From Pseudomonas fulva 12-X (GTDB lineage: Bacteria > Pseudomonadota > Gammaproteobacteria > Pseudomonadales > Pseudomonadaceae): DNA of 64,000 nt. The DNA is taken from positions 310,001-374,000 of the forward strand of contig NC_015556.1 of the NCBI RefSeq assembly GCF_000213805.1. The letters are read 5' to 3'. The translations under genes and the position numbers were made by a program. A model generated the notes under the pieces. It was not told the origin of the DNA. It worked only from the letters and a program-made list of their open reading frames with translations, and ran no database searches. This document shows, piece by piece, positions 45,419-57,000 of the stretch (positions within the stretch are counted from its first letter, which is position 1; each line of letters begins with the position of its first letter).

Positions 45419-46381
45419 CTATGAAGCACTCCGCGCATTGAGCTTTTCGGCGATCTTGTCCATCAGGCGCTCGCCGATGCGTGTATCGAAGGCCGCATCG
45501 ATCTCGCGAATGCAGGTCGGGCTGGTGACGTTGATCTCGGTGAGGCGGTCGCCGATCACGTCCAGGCCGACGAACAGCAGGCCGCGCTCGCGCAGGCTCG
45601 GGCCGACGGCGGCGGCGATTTCGCGGTCGCGCTCGGTCAGCGGGCGGGCTTCGCCGCGACCGCCGGCAGCCAGGTTGCCACGGGTCTCGCCGCTGGCCGG
45701 AATGCGTGCCAGGCAGTACGGCACCGGTTCACCGTCTATCATCAGAATACGCTTGTCGCCGTCGACGATGGCGGGCAGGTAACGCTGCGCCATGATCTGC
45801 TGGCTGCCGTGGGCGGTCAGGGCTTCGAGAATCACCGACAGGTTCGGGTCGCCCTCGCGGTGACGAAAGATCATCGATCCGCCCATTCCATCGAGGGGTT
45901 TGAGAATGATGTCACGGTGCTGCCTCGCGAAATCACGCAGAATGTCGGGTCTGCGGCTGACCAGCGTTTCCGGCGTGAATTGCGGAAAACGGGTGGCGAA
46001 GAACTTCTCGTTGCAGTCGCGCAGGCTTTGCGGTCGGTTGACCACCAGGGTGCCGGCTTCCTCGGCCTGTTCGAGCAGGTAGGTTGAATAGACGAATTCG
46101 TTATCGAAGGGCGGATCCTTGCGCATCAGGATCACGTCGAGTTCGGTCAGGGGCATGTCCTGCTCGTCACCGAATTCGAACCAGTGCTGGGGATCGGCGA
46201 ACACCTTGAGCGGGCGCGTGCGGCCGCGAGCGACACCGGCGGCCTGGTAGAGGTCCTTCTGCTCCATATAGAAGAGGCTCCAGCCACGCGCCTGGGCCGC
46301 CAGAAGCATGGCCAGCGAGCTGTCCTTCTTGTAGGAAATCTGCGCGATGGGATCCATGACGATGCCGAGGCGAACGCTCAT
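45419..46381 (-). CDS. gshB: Glutathione synthetase
   Basis: A 320-residue ATP-grasp enzyme adding glycine to gamma-glutamylcysteine. MSVRLGIVMDPIAQISYKKDSSLAMLLAA marks the N-terminus (first 29 residues), followed by DVILMRKDPPFDNEFVY, ILKPLDGMGGSMIFR, and the metal and product site LLFVGLDVIGDRLTEINVTSPTC. The start MSVRLGIV is the family one. It is divergent from pilG with a 227-base intergenic region. Confidence 0.97.
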   Translation of the reverse strand: MSVRLGIVMDPIAQISYKKDSSLAMLLAAQARGWSLFYMEQKDLYQAAGVARGRTRPLKVFADPQHWFEFGDEQDMPLTELDVILMRKDPPFDNEFVYSTYLLEQAEEAGTLVVNRPQSLRDCNEKFFATRFPQFTPETLVSRRPDILRDFARQHRDIILKPLDGMGGSMIFRHREGDPNLSVILEALTAHGSQQIMAQRYLPAIVDGDKRILMIDGEPVPYCLARIPASGETRGNLAAGGRGEARPLTERDREIAAAVGPSLRERGLLFVGLDVIGDRLTEINVTSPTCIREIDAAFDTRIGERLMDKIAEKLNARSAS

Positions 46382-46608
46382 TGAAGTATCTCCGTAGAGG
46401 CGGTGCGAAGCAGCCGCGAAGGTAGCAGGGATGGGCGCCAAGGGTGGCGCTGACAGGGCGGGCGGTCAAGGGCGAGCAGGCCGATGGCTTGCATGTGGAG
46501 AGTGTGCTACAAAGGCCCAGCGATGGGCCGGGCCCATTGATTTCAGGGCCTCCGGCGCACTGGATATGGCGTAATACAACGACTCACCGAAGTGGTGGCA
46601 GGGCAGAC

Positions 46609-47016
46609 ATGGAACAGCATTCGGAAGGCTTGAGGGTGATGGTGATCGACGACTCGAAGACGATTCGTCGTACAGCGGAAACCCTGCTGAAAAAGGTGGG
46701 CTGTGATGTGATCACCGCAGTGGACGGTTTCGACGCCCTGGCGAAGATTGCCGACACCCACCCGAGCATCATCTTCGTCGACATCATGATGCCGCGTCTG
46801 GATGGCTATCAGACCTGCGCGTTGATCAAGAACAACAGTGCCTTCAAATCCACCCCCGTTATCATGCTGTCGTCCAAGGACGGCCTGTTCGACAAGGCCA
46901 AGGGGCGCATCGTCGGTTCTGATCAATACCTGACCAAGCCATTCAGCAAGGAAGAGCTGCTCGGCGCGATCAAGGCCCACGTCCCGGAGTTCTCTCCGGT
47001 CGAACAAGCGTCCTGA
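46609..47016 (+). CDS. pilG: Twitching motility response regulator PilG
   Basis: A 135-residue CheY-like regulator and the first gene of the Pil-Chp operon. It takes phosphate from ChpA and promotes pilus extension and cAMP production in P. aeruginosa. VMVIDDSKTIRRTAETLL has the acidic pair, IIFVDIMMPRLDGYQ the phospho-acceptor Asp, PVIMLSSKDGLFDKAK the Ser/Thr switch and YLTKPFSKEELL the Lys. I start at MEQHSEGLRV, the family start. Confidence 0.97.
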   Translation: MEQHSEGLRVMVIDDSKTIRRTAETLLKKVGCDVITAVDGFDALAKIADTHPSIIFVDIMMPRLDGYQTCALIKNNSAFKSTPVIMLSSKDGLFDKAKGRIVGSDQYLTKPFSKEELLGAIKAHVPEFSPVEQAS

Positions 47017-47065
47017 CGCCCGGCTGTCGCTACCACCGCCTCTCTTCTATGTATTGGGAAACATC

Positions 47066-47431
47066 ATGGCTCGAATTCTGATTGTTGATGACTCGCCGAC
47101 CGAAATGTACAAGCTGACCGCCATGCTGGAAAAACATGGTCATCAGGTACTCAAGGCCGAAAACGGCGCCGACGGCGTCGCCCTGGCACGCCAGGAAAAA
47201 CCCGATGTGGTGCTGATGGACATCGTCATGCCCGGGCTCAATGGCTTCCAGGCCACCCGACAGCTGACCAAGGATGCCGAAACCAGCCACATCCCGGTGA
47301 TCATCGTGACCACCAAGGATCAGGAAACCGACAAGGTCTGGGGCAAGCGCCAGGGCGCCAAGGACTACCTGACCAAACCGGTGGACGAAGCTACGCTGCT
47401 GAAAACACTGAACGCGGTGCTGGCCGGCTGA
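47066..47431 (+). CDS. pilH: Twitching motility response regulator PilH
   Basis: A 121-residue CheY-like receiver, the second regulator of the Pil-Chp system, thought to act with PilT-driven retraction or as a phosphate sink. Key sites are ILIVDDSPTEMYKL, VVLMDIVMPGLNGFQ, VIIVTTKDQETDKVWGKRQGA and YLTKPVDEATLL. It begins 49 bases after pilG. Confidence 0.97.
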   Translation: MARILIVDDSPTEMYKLTAMLEKHGHQVLKAENGADGVALARQEKPDVVLMDIVMPGLNGFQATRQLTKDAETSHIPVIIVTTKDQETDKVWGKRQGAKDYLTKPVDEATLLKTLNAVLAG

Positions 47432-47474
47432 GGCCGCACCCGCGACACGACAAAAGAAGAAGGTCACGGCAGGC

Positions 47475-48014
47475 ATGTCAGAGACACGCACCCCCTTTCA
47501 GATCCTTCTCGGTATCGAGCAGCGTTGCCGTGCGTTGGCAGCGGGCTTGCCATCGCAGCAGGTGGCGGTGCAGACCTGGAGTGGCATTGGCTTTCGCATG
47601 GGCGAGCGGTTTTTCGTCGCACCGATGGGTGAGGTCGGTGAAGTGTTGCACGAGCCACGGCATACCTTGCTGCCCGGCGTAAAAAGCTGGGTAAAGGGCG
47701 TGGCCAACGTGCGCGGACGATTGCTGCCGGTGATGGACCTGTGCGGCTTTTTCGGCGGCGAGCTGTCGCCGCTGCGCAAGCAGCGGCGGGTGCTGGTGGT
47801 CGATCACCATGACATCTTCGCCGGCCTTACGGTCGACGAGGTGTTCGGGATGCAGCATTTTGCGGTGGATACCTTCTCCGAGCAGTTGCCAGCGCTCGAG
47901 GCGTCCATCGCGCCATTCATTCACGGAGTGTTCCAGCGCGAGCAGCCCTGGTTGGTGTTCAGCCCTCATGCGCTGGCCCAGGCACCCGAGTTTGTGGACG
48001 TGGCATACAGATAG
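47475..48014 (+). CDS. pilI: CheW-like adaptor PilI
   Basis: A 179-residue CheW-domain protein coupling the PilJ receptor to the ChpA kinase. CheW features are GIGFRMGERFFVAPMGEVGEVL, WVKGVANVRGRLLPVMDLCGFF and VLVVDHHDIFAGLTVDEVFGMQHF. It begins 43 bases after pilH in the same operon. Confidence 0.95.
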   Translation: MSETRTPFQILLGIEQRCRALAAGLPSQQVAVQTWSGIGFRMGERFFVAPMGEVGEVLHEPRHTLLPGVKSWVKGVANVRGRLLPVMDLCGFFGGELSPLRKQRRVLVVDHHDIFAGLTVDEVFGMQHFAVDTFSEQLPALEASIAPFIHGVFQREQPWLVFSPHALAQAPEFVDVAYR

Positions 48015-48096
48015 CTTTTCGGTGGGGGCGGCACAGCCTGCCTTCTGACGTTAGATGGAATTCGAAGTGCGGTAGGGTCCAGGCGGGGGCCAGATA

Positions 48097-50145
48097 ATGA
48101 AAAAAGTAATCTCCAACAACGTGCTGGCGGGGACACGGGTCGGTGGGCTCGTGGCCGGGCTGTTCGTCGTCCTGATCGTTTCGATCGTGATGCTGTTCGC
48201 CAACTTCGCGTACATGAACACGCAGAGTAACCACGATACCGAATACCTCGGTCACGCCGGTGAGCTGCGCGTTCTGTCCCAGCGTATCGCCAAGGACGCC
48301 ACCGAATCCGCCGCGGGCAAGGCCGAAGCCTTCGCGCTGTTGCGCGATGCCCGTAACGACTTCCAGACCCGCTGGGCCTACCTGACCGATGGCAATGCGC
48401 AGAGCGGCCTGCCAGCAGCGCCCGCTGATGTACAGGCGCAGATGGCTGCCGTGCAGCAGGACTGGGACGCGCTGCGCCAGAACGCCGACGCCATCCTGGC
48501 CAGCGAACAGACCGTTCTGTCGCTGCACCAGGTTGCTGCCACCCTTGCCGAAACCATTCCGCAACTGCAGGTCGAGTACGAGGAAGTGGTCGACATCCTG
48601 CTGGAAAGCGGAGCGCCGGCGGCCCAGGTCTCGGTGGCCCAGCGCCAGTCGCTGCTCGCCGAACGTATTCTCGGCTCGGTGAACAAGGTGCTGGCCGGTG
48701 ACCAGGATTCGGTACAGGCCGCCGACATGTTCGGCCGCGACGCCAGCCTGTTCGGCCGCGTACTGAGCGCCATGCAGGAAGGTAACGCCGCCATGGAAAT
48801 CACCAAGGTCAGCGACCAGGAAGCCCTGGAACGCCTCGGTGAGATTTCCGAGCTGTTCGAATTCGTATCCGGTTCGGTGGACGAGATTCTCGAGACCTCG
48901 CCCGAACTGTTCCAGGTTCGTGAATCGGCCAACACCATCTTTACCGTTTCGCAAACCCTGCTCGACAAGGCCTCGGCGCTATCGGCGGGTTTCGAAGGCC
49001 TGGCCGACGGTCGTTCGCTGAACACCATCGCCGGCTACGTGCTGGGCGCCTTGGCGCTGGGTTCGATTCTGATCATCGGCCTGGTGATGGTGCAGGAGAC
49101 CAACCGTCGACTGGCCGAAACCGCCGAGAAGAACGAGCGTAACCAGACCGCGATTCTGCGTCTGCTCGATGAGATCGCCGACCTCGCCGACGGTGACCTG
49201 ACGGTGGCCGCGACGGTAACCGAAGACTTCACCGGTGCGATTGCCGACTCCATCAACTACTCCATCGACCAGCTGCGCGACCTGGTCGCGACGATCAACA
49301 TGACCGCCGTCCAGGTAGCGGGCGCTGCTCAGGAAACCCAGGCCACCGCCATGCACCTGGCCGAAGCGTCCGAGCACCAGGCCCAGGAAATCGCCGGCGC
49401 CTCTGCCGCAATCAACGAAATGGCCGTGTCGATCGACCAGGTATCGGCGAACGCCTCGGAATCCTCCGCGGTAGCGGAACGTTCCGTAGCCATCGCCAAC
49501 AAGGGCAACGAAGTCGTACACAACACCATCACCGGCATGGACAACATCCGTGAGCAGATCCAGGACACCTCCAAGCGAATCAAGCGCCTTGGTGAATCGT
49601 CCCAGGAGATCGGTGACATCGTAAGCCTCATCAACGACATCGCCGACCAGACCAACATCCTCGCTCTTAACGCCGCGATCCAGGCCTCCATGGCCGGTGA
49701 CGCAGGCCGAGGCTTCGCCGTGGTAGCGGACGAGGTACAACGCCTCGCCGAACGCTCCTCCGGCGCGACCAAGCAGATCGAGGCGCTGGTAAAGACCATT
49801 CAGACCGACACCAACGAAGCGGTTATCTCCATGGAACAGACCACCTCCGAGGTGGTACGCGGTGCTCGCCTGGCGCAGGACGCCGGTGTGGCCCTGGAAG
49901 AGATCGAGAAGGTATCCAAGACTCTCGCGGCGCTGATCCAGAACATTTCCAACGCGGCACGTCAGCAGGCATCGTCTGCCGGCCACATCTCCAACACCAT
50001 GAACGTGATTCAGGAGATCACCTCGCAAACCTCGTCCGGTACCACCGCCACCGCCAAGAGCATTGGTAACCTGGCCAAGATGGCCAGTGAAATGCGCAAT
50101 TCGGTGTCCGGTTTCACCCTGCCACACGACGGCGAGCAGGCGTGA
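48097..50145 (+). CDS. pilJ: Type IV pilus chemoreceptor PilJ
   Basis: A 682-residue methyl-accepting transducer. The first membrane helix is [26 protein letters not shown]; two PilJ-type periplasmic helical modules follow (about 50-300); the second helix is [24 protein letters not shown] (about 308-332). HAMP and the signalling coiled coil come next, with the conserved tip [38 protein letters not shown] around residues 523-560. The common Glu-Ala of MCP tips reads Gln-Ala (AAIQASMAG), as in PilJ. Confidence 0.96.
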   Translation: MKKVISNNVLAGTRVGGLVAGLFVVLIVSIVMLFANFAYMNTQSNHDTEYLGHAGELRVLSQRIAKDATESAAGKAEAFALLRDARNDFQTRWAYLTDGNAQSGLPAAPADVQAQMAAVQQDWDALRQNADAILASEQTVLSLHQVAATLAETIPQLQVEYEEVVDILLESGAPAAQVSVAQRQSLLAERILGSVNKVLAGDQDSVQAADMFGRDASLFGRVLSAMQEGNAAMEITKVSDQEALERLGEISELFEFVSGSVDEILETSPELFQVRESANTIFTVSQTLLDKASALSAGFEGLADGRSLNTIAGYVLGALALGSILIIGLVMVQETNRRLAETAEKNERNQTAILRLLDEIADLADGDLTVAATVTEDFTGAIADSINYSIDQLRDLVATINMTAVQVAGAAQETQATAMHLAEASEHQAQEIAGASAAINEMAVSIDQVSANASESSAVAERSVAIANKGNEVVHNTITGMDNIREQIQDTSKRIKRLGESSQEIGDIVSLINDIADQTNILALNAAIQASMAGDAGRGFAVVADEVQRLAERSSGATKQIEALVKTIQTDTNEAVISMEQTTSEVVRGARLAQDAGVALEEIEKVSKTLAALIQNISNAARQQASSAGHISNTMNVIQEITSQTSSGTTATAKSIGNLAKMASEMRNSVSGFTLPHDGEQA

Positions 50146-50171
50146 TCGTCTGCCGTCTGGCGCATTGAGCG

Positions 50172-51062
50172 ATGCACCAGGCGGCGGGCGTTTGCTCGAG
50201 CGAGGGCTTCAATATGCAGTCAGGCGTCTGGGCCTTGCAGCCAGTGGCGGACATGTCCGCCAACGAGTTCCGCGACTGGCAACAGTTGCTGGAATCGCGC
50301 CTGGGCATGGTGGTCAACGAACAGCGCCGCATCTTCCTGCAGACCAACCTGAGCACGCGCATGCGCGAGCTGGGCATCGTCGACTACGCCGCCTACTACC
50401 GGCAGGTCACCGATGGCCCGCGCGGCGCTGTGGAGTGGGCCAATCTGCTGGATCGGCTGACCGTTCAGGAGACCCGCTTCTACCGGCATCCGGCGTCGTT
50501 CGAGGTGTACCAGGCGTACCTCGCTCGGCGTGGCGAGCAGGGGCTGGACAGGCCCCTGGCGATCTGGAGCGTGGGCTGTTCCAGCGGCGAGGAGCCCTAT
50601 TCGCTGGCCATCGGCGCCAGCGAAGTGCTGGGCCCGGAAGGCCGCTTCGGTGTTACCGGCACCGATATCAGCCGCAGCGCCCTGGCCAAGGCACGGGAAG
50701 GTTTGTACGACGGACGCAGGCTGCAACCCATGGATGAAGCGCTGCGTGCGCGCTATTTCGCGCAGCAGGGCGATGGACGCTTCAAGGTTTTGCCGGAACT
50801 GGCCGCACGTGTGTGCTGCGCCAGGCTCAACGTGCTGGAGTTGGACAAGGCGCCAATGACCGGCATGGACGTTATTTTTTGCCAGAACTTGCTGATCTAT
50901 TTCCGCCGCTGGCGACGCCGCGAGATCCTCAACCGCCTGGCCGAGTGCCTGGCGCCGGGTGGCTTGCTGGTGATCGGGGTGGGCGAAGTGGTCGGTTGGC
51001 AGCACCCGGACATGCTTCCGGTGGCCGATGAGCGAGTGCTGGCGTATACCCGCAAGGGCTAA
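50172..51062 (+). CDS. pilK: Chemotaxis methyltransferase PilK (CheR type)
   Basis: A 296-residue SAM-dependent methyltransferase expected to methylate Glu residues of PilJ. The CheR N-terminal helical part (DWQQLLESRLGMVVNEQRR, LTVQETRFYRHPASFEV) is followed by motif I IWSVGCSSGEEPYSLAI, then VTGTDISRSALAKAREG and DVIFCQNLLIYF. An alternative start is MQSGVWALQ at 50214. It ends about 14 bases before chpA. Confidence 0.95.
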   Translation: MHQAAGVCSSEGFNMQSGVWALQPVADMSANEFRDWQQLLESRLGMVVNEQRRIFLQTNLSTRMRELGIVDYAAYYRQVTDGPRGAVEWANLLDRLTVQETRFYRHPASFEVYQAYLARRGEQGLDRPLAIWSVGCSSGEEPYSLAIGASEVLGPEGRFGVTGTDISRSALAKAREGLYDGRRLQPMDEALRARYFAQQGDGRFKVLPELAARVCCARLNVLELDKAPMTGMDVIFCQNLLIYFRRWRRREILNRLAECLAPGGLLVIGVGEVVGWQHPDMLPVADERVLAYTRKG

Positions 51063-51076
51063 GAGACGGAGTGTGT

Positions 51077-54000
51077 ATGGGTGATCGGCACGACTATGTC
51101 GCCCTGGAGTGGGTCAAGGGCGAAATCGCGGAAACCCTGAAGCAGGCGCGACAGGCACTGGAGGCGTTCGTCGAGAATCCGCAGGATTCGACGCGCATGC
51201 GTTTCTGCCAGACCTACGTGCATCAGGTTCACGGCACCCTGCAGATGGTCGAGTTCTTCGGCGCGGCCTTGCTCGCCGAGGAGATGGAGCACCTGTCCCA
51301 GGCGCTGATCGACGGCCGCGTGGCCAATCAGGGCGAAGCGCTGGAAGTGCTGATGCAGGCCATCCTGCAGCTGCCGGTGTATCTGGACCGCATCCAGACC
51401 GCTCGCCGTGACCTGCCCATGGTGGTGCTGCCGCTGCTCAACGACCTGCGCGCCGCGCGGGGCGAGAAGCTGCTGTCGGAAACTAGCCTGTTCTCTCCGG
51501 ATCTGTCCGCCCGCACTGCGGCGCTGTCCGCCGAATCCCTGACCCAGCTGCGCACCGCCGAGCTGCCAGCGCTGCTGCGCAAGCTGCGGCAGATGTTGCA
51601 GGTGGCGCTGGTTGGCGTGATTCGCCAGCAGGACATGGACACCAATCTCGGTTACATGGCGCGGGTGTTTGCGCGCCTGGAAACCCTGTGCAAGAGCTCG
51701 CCACTGGAATCCTTGTGGCAGATCGCCTCCGGCGTCGTCGAAGGGCTGTCCAACGGCAGCATCGCCAACGGCACCTCGGTGCGCACGCTGTTGCGTCAGG
51801 TCGACAAGGAGCTCAAGCGCCTGACCGAACAGGGCGCCGATGGCATCAACCAGGCCGCTCCGGACGAACTCACCAAGAACCTGCTGTTCTACGTCGCCAA
51901 GGCCTCGCCGCAGTCGCCGCGCAATCAGGTGCTGCGCGAGCGCTACAACCTCGACGAAGCGCTGCCCGACCATGATGTGGTCGATGAAGAACGTGCCCGC
52001 CTGGCCGGCCCCGACCGCGATGCCATGCGCTCGGTGGTCGGCGCGCTCTGTGAAGAGCTGGTGCGGGTCAAGGACAGCCTCGACCTGTTCGTGCGCAGCG
52101 ACCGCGCCCAGGTCAACGAACTGCAGAACCTGCTGGTGCCGCTCAAGCAGATCGCCGACACCCTGGCGGTGCTCGGCTTCGCCCAGCCGCGCAAGGTCAT
52201 CGTCGACCAGCTCGACGTGGTGCGCGCCCTGACCGAGGGCGCCCAGTCGCCGAGCGACGCCGTGCTGATGGATGTGGCCGGCGCGCTGCTCTACGTCGAA
52301 GCGACCCTGACCGGCATGGTCGGCCAGAACGACGGCAACAAGCGTGAAGAAAGCCACCTGCCGACCACCGATGTCGGGCAGATCCACCAGCTGGTGATCA
52401 AGGAAGCGCGCACCGGCCTGGAACAGGCCAAGGACGCGATCATCGAGTTCATCGCCTCGCAGTGGAACCACGACCACCTGGCCCGCGTGCCGGAGTTGCT
52501 GACCCAGGTGCGTGGCGGTCTGGCGATGATCCCGCTGGAGCGCGCCGCGGCGCTGCTCAATGCCTGCAACCGCTATATCCAGGAGCAGCTGCTGGCCCGC
52601 AAGGCGGTGCCGAACTGGCAGAACCTCGACACCCTGGCCGATGCCATCACCAGCGTCGAGTACTACCTGGAGCGTCTGTCCGAAGACCACGCCACCCAGG
52701 GCGATCTGATTCTCGACGTCGCCGAGGAAAGCCTCGGTGCGCTGGGCTATCCGCTGCAGGAAGCGCCGTCGATTCTCGATGCGCCTGCCGAGGACGAGCC
52801 GGCGCCGCTGGACGACCCGCTGCACGATATCGACGTGCTGGCCGCTCCCGCTATCGACCGCGCCGAGGCGGACGTAGTGGACGAGCCGGTCGCTGAGCTG
52901 CCCGTGCTGGACGAGCCGGCTTTCGAACAGCCGCAGCTGGTCAGCGAGCCGGTCGATCTGGCTGCCGATATGGCCGATACACACTGGCCGCATGAGGAAC
53001 AAGCCGCCGAGTCCCTGGTTTCGCAGCCAAGCGAACTGCCTGAACTGCATGCCGAGGTGATCGAGCCCGGCGAGCAGGCGACCGAGACGCTGATCGAGAC
53101 GGCTGAGGCCGACAGCTGGTCGGTCGACGATCAACCCCAGGCGCTGACGCCTGAGCCGGTCGACGCCGCGACCGACCCCTACGCACTCGACCTGAGCGAA
53201 CTGGACGACGACCCCTACGCCGATGCCAAGGCCGCGGTGGCCGACGACGCCTGGTCGCTGGATGACGCCGAGCTGCTGGACGAAGCGCCGAGCACCGCGA
53301 AGCAGGATGACGACTTCCTGCTCTCCGCCGAGCCGCTGGAGCTTGGTGAGCTGGAGACTTTGCCGGTCGCCGAGCAATCCGCTTCCGTAGCCGATGACGA
53401 GTGGTCCTTCGAGCTCGATGATCAGCCGGCCGCCGCGCCCGAGCCGCACGGCCGTGCCGAGGACGAGCTGTGGTCGTTGGACGAGCTGCAAAGCGATCTC
53501 GAATCTGTCGATGCCGAGCCGACCGTCGCCGAGTTGCCGGCCCTCGATCTGCCGAACCAGGGTTTCGAAGAGCAGCCGCTGGAACTGGAATCCCTGGATC
53601 TGGATGCCGGCGACGAGCCGCAGTGGAACGAAGTCGACCTCGACGACCTGCAACTGCCAGAAGTCGAGCTGCCCGGCCTGCCCGAAGCGCCTGTTGTCGA
53701 GGAGCCGGCTGCCGAGAAACCGCTGTCCATGGCCGACGTGATGGCCGCGCCTGTGCAGGCGATCAACCCGCCTGCGGCGGATGTGCCGCCCAGCCTGCTG
53801 CCGCCGCCTGCCGATGAAGAGCCCATCGATGAAGAACTGCGTGAGGTCTTTATCGAGGAAGCTGGCGAGGTGCTGGAAACCATCGCCGAATTCCTGCCGC
53901 GCTGGTGTGCCGACACCGAGGACCGTGAGGCCCTGACCGAAATTCGCCGCGCCTTCCACACCCTCAAGGGCAGTGGCCGCATGGTGCGCGCGCTGGTCAT

Positions 54001-57000
54001 CGGCGAGCTGGCCTGGTCCATCGAAAACCTGCTCAACCGCGTGCTCGATCGCAGCATCCTGCCGGGTGACGAGGTCAAGCAGGTGATCAACCAGGTCGTG
54101 GCGCTGACGCCCGAGCTGGTCGACGAGTTCGCCGCCCAGGCCCAGCGTCAGCGTGACGATGTCGACCGCCTGGCAGCCGACGCCCACGCGCTGGCCAAAG
54201 GGCTTAGCCTCCCAAAGCATGACGCCCCGGCTGCTGCGGTAGCCGAGCCCGCGGGCGAGATCGAGGCTGCCGCACCTGTCCATCCGGAGCCTGCGCACGA
54301 AGAACCGGCAGGGCTCGACCCGCAGTTGCTGGAGATCTTCCGCAACGAGGCGGAGGCCCACCTCGACACCCTGGCCGCATTCCTCGACGACTGCGCCCGG
54401 GAGATGCCGCAGCCGGTCACCGACGACCTGCAGCGCGCCCTGCACACCCTCAAGGGCAGCGCCTACATGGCCGGCATTCTGCCGATGGCGGAAGTGGCGG
54501 CGCCGCTGGAGAAGATGGTCAAGGAGTTCAAGGTCAACCTGGTGCCGCTGGACCTGGCCGAAGCCGAGGTGCTGGTCGAAGCCCAGGCGCTGTTCCGCCA
54601 GGGCCTGGCCCAGCTGGAAAGCGACCCGCTGCGCCCGATCCCTGGCACCGACGCGTTCTTGGAGCGCGTTCGCCAGCTGCACGAGCAGCGCCTCGAACAC
54701 GCCCAGAGCCAGCGCCAGGACGAACATGGCGAGAGCCGCGATCCGCAGCTGATCAGCATCTTCCTGGCCGAAGGCATGGACATCCTGCTCGACGCCGAAG
54801 ACCTGCTGCGCCGCTGGCGCACGCAGCCATCCGAGCGCCAGGAACTCAATACCCTGCTGGAAGAGCTGACCACCCTGGGCCGCGGCGCGGAAATGGCCGA
54901 GCTGCCGCAGATCGACGAACTCTGCGAGGTGCTGCTGGATATCTACGGCGCCGTGGAAGACGGCAGCCTGGCGGTCAGCGAGCGATTCTTCGACGAAGCC
55001 GAGCACGCCCACGAAGTGCTGGTCAGCATGATGGATCAGGTCGCGGCCGGCCTCGAAGTCACGGCCAGCCCCGAGTGCGTGGCCGCCCTGCGCGCGCTGC
55101 TCGACGAAGCGCTGGATCCGGCCAAGCTGGCCCTGCTGTCCGGCGACGTGCCGGGCCTGCAGGTGGTCGAGCTGGAGGAGGCGACCCGTGCACTGGAAGC
55201 ATCTGAAGTAGCCGACGAGCCGCTCGAAGAAGCCGTAAACGCAGCAGAATCGGACGACAACGAACTGGAGTCGATCTTCCTCGAAGAGGCGGTGGACATC
55301 CTCGACAGCGCCGCCGGCAATCTGCAGCGCTGGCTGGCCGAGCCGGACAACCGCAGCCTGGCCTCGTCGCTGCAGCGCGACATGCACACCCTCAAGGGCG
55401 GCGCCAACATGGCCGGCGTGACGCCGATCAGCGCCCTGGCCCATGAGCTGGAAGCCCTTTACGAAGGCCTCGTGGATCGCCGTTACGGCGTTTCCCCGTT
55501 CGCCACCGACAGCGTGCAGCAGGGCCATGCACGGCTTGGCGATATGCTCGCCAGCCTGCAGGCACATCAGCCGGCGCAGCCTGCCGATGAGCTGGTCGAA
55601 GCCATTCGCCAATTCCGCCATCGCGGCGGCCAGAACGAGCAACCCGGCGAGCCTGAGGGTCCGGTCGTGGCCGAGCCGGTCGAGCACCCGGATGCCTGGC
55701 CGGAGCCCGAAGCGCCGGCCGCCGAGCCCGTCGCGGAAATCGTCGAGCCGCCGGTGGTACGTGCTGAGCCCGCTCCGCAAGCCACGGTGCACAGCGACCG
55801 CGACCCCGAGCTGGTGGAGATCTTTCTCGAGGAAGGCTTCGACATCATCGACAGCGCCGGCGCGGCCCTGACGCACTGGATGGACGACGTCGACAACAGC
55901 CTCGATCTGGAATCCCTGCAGCGCGACCTGCACACCCTCAAGGGCGGTGCGCGGATGGCCGAGATCCGTGAGATCGGCGATCTGGCCCACGAGCTGGAGT
56001 TCCTCTACGAGGATCTCGGTAACGGCCGCCTGCGCCCCAGCCCGATGCTCTTCGAGCTGCTGCACGCCTGCCACGACCGCCTCGCCGAAATGCTCGACGC
56101 GGTGCGCTCGCAGCGCGTGGTACCGAACGGCGACGAGTTGATCGAAACCATTCGCCGCCTGCGTGCCAACCCGGACGAGCAACTGAGCATGCCGCGCGCC
56201 GTGCCGATGCATGCCGCGCCGCAGGAAGCGTTCGATGCCGATGGCGACGAAATCCTCGATATCTTCCTGGAAGAAGCCGATGACCTGCTCGAAGCCATGG
56301 AAGCCGGCATCGGCCGCTGGGAAGAGCGCCGTGACGATGCTAGCTGCATCGACGACCTGCTGCGCATCCTGCACACCCTCAAGGGTGGTGCCCGCCTGGC
56401 CGGGCAGAAGCAGCTGGGCGACCAGAGCCATGACCTGGAACAGCACCTGACCGAAGCCCAGACGCAAGGCGCGCCCTGGCCGGACAGCCTGTTCCTCGAC
56501 GTGCAGTCTGGCTTCGAAGGCCTGCAGAAGAGCCTCGACGAGCTGCGTCTGCGTCTGCAGCAGCAACCCGAGGACGAACGACCAGTCGCCGAGCCGCAGC
56601 AGCCACAGCCGGTGGTACGCGCCGCGACCTCCATCGTCGCCGCCAGCGAGCAGCCGGTGGTCGCGAACGAAAACCGCGTGCTGCCCTTCGTGCAGCGCGC
56701 CGAAGTGGCTGCCGAAGAGGCCGCCGCGCGGCGTGCCCCGCAGGAACTGGTCAAGGTGCCCGCCGATCTGCTCGAAGGCCTGGTCAACCTGGCCGGTGAG
56801 ACCTCGATCTTCCGTGGCCGTGTGGAGCAGCAGGTCAGCGACTTCGGTTTCACCCTGAGCGAGATGGAAGCCACCATCGACCGGGTGCGCGACCAGCTGC
56901 GCCGTCTGGACACCGAAACCCAGGCGCAGATCCTCAGCCGCTACCAGGCCGAGGCCGAGCGCGCCGGTTACGAGGAGTTCGACCCGCTGGAGATGGACCG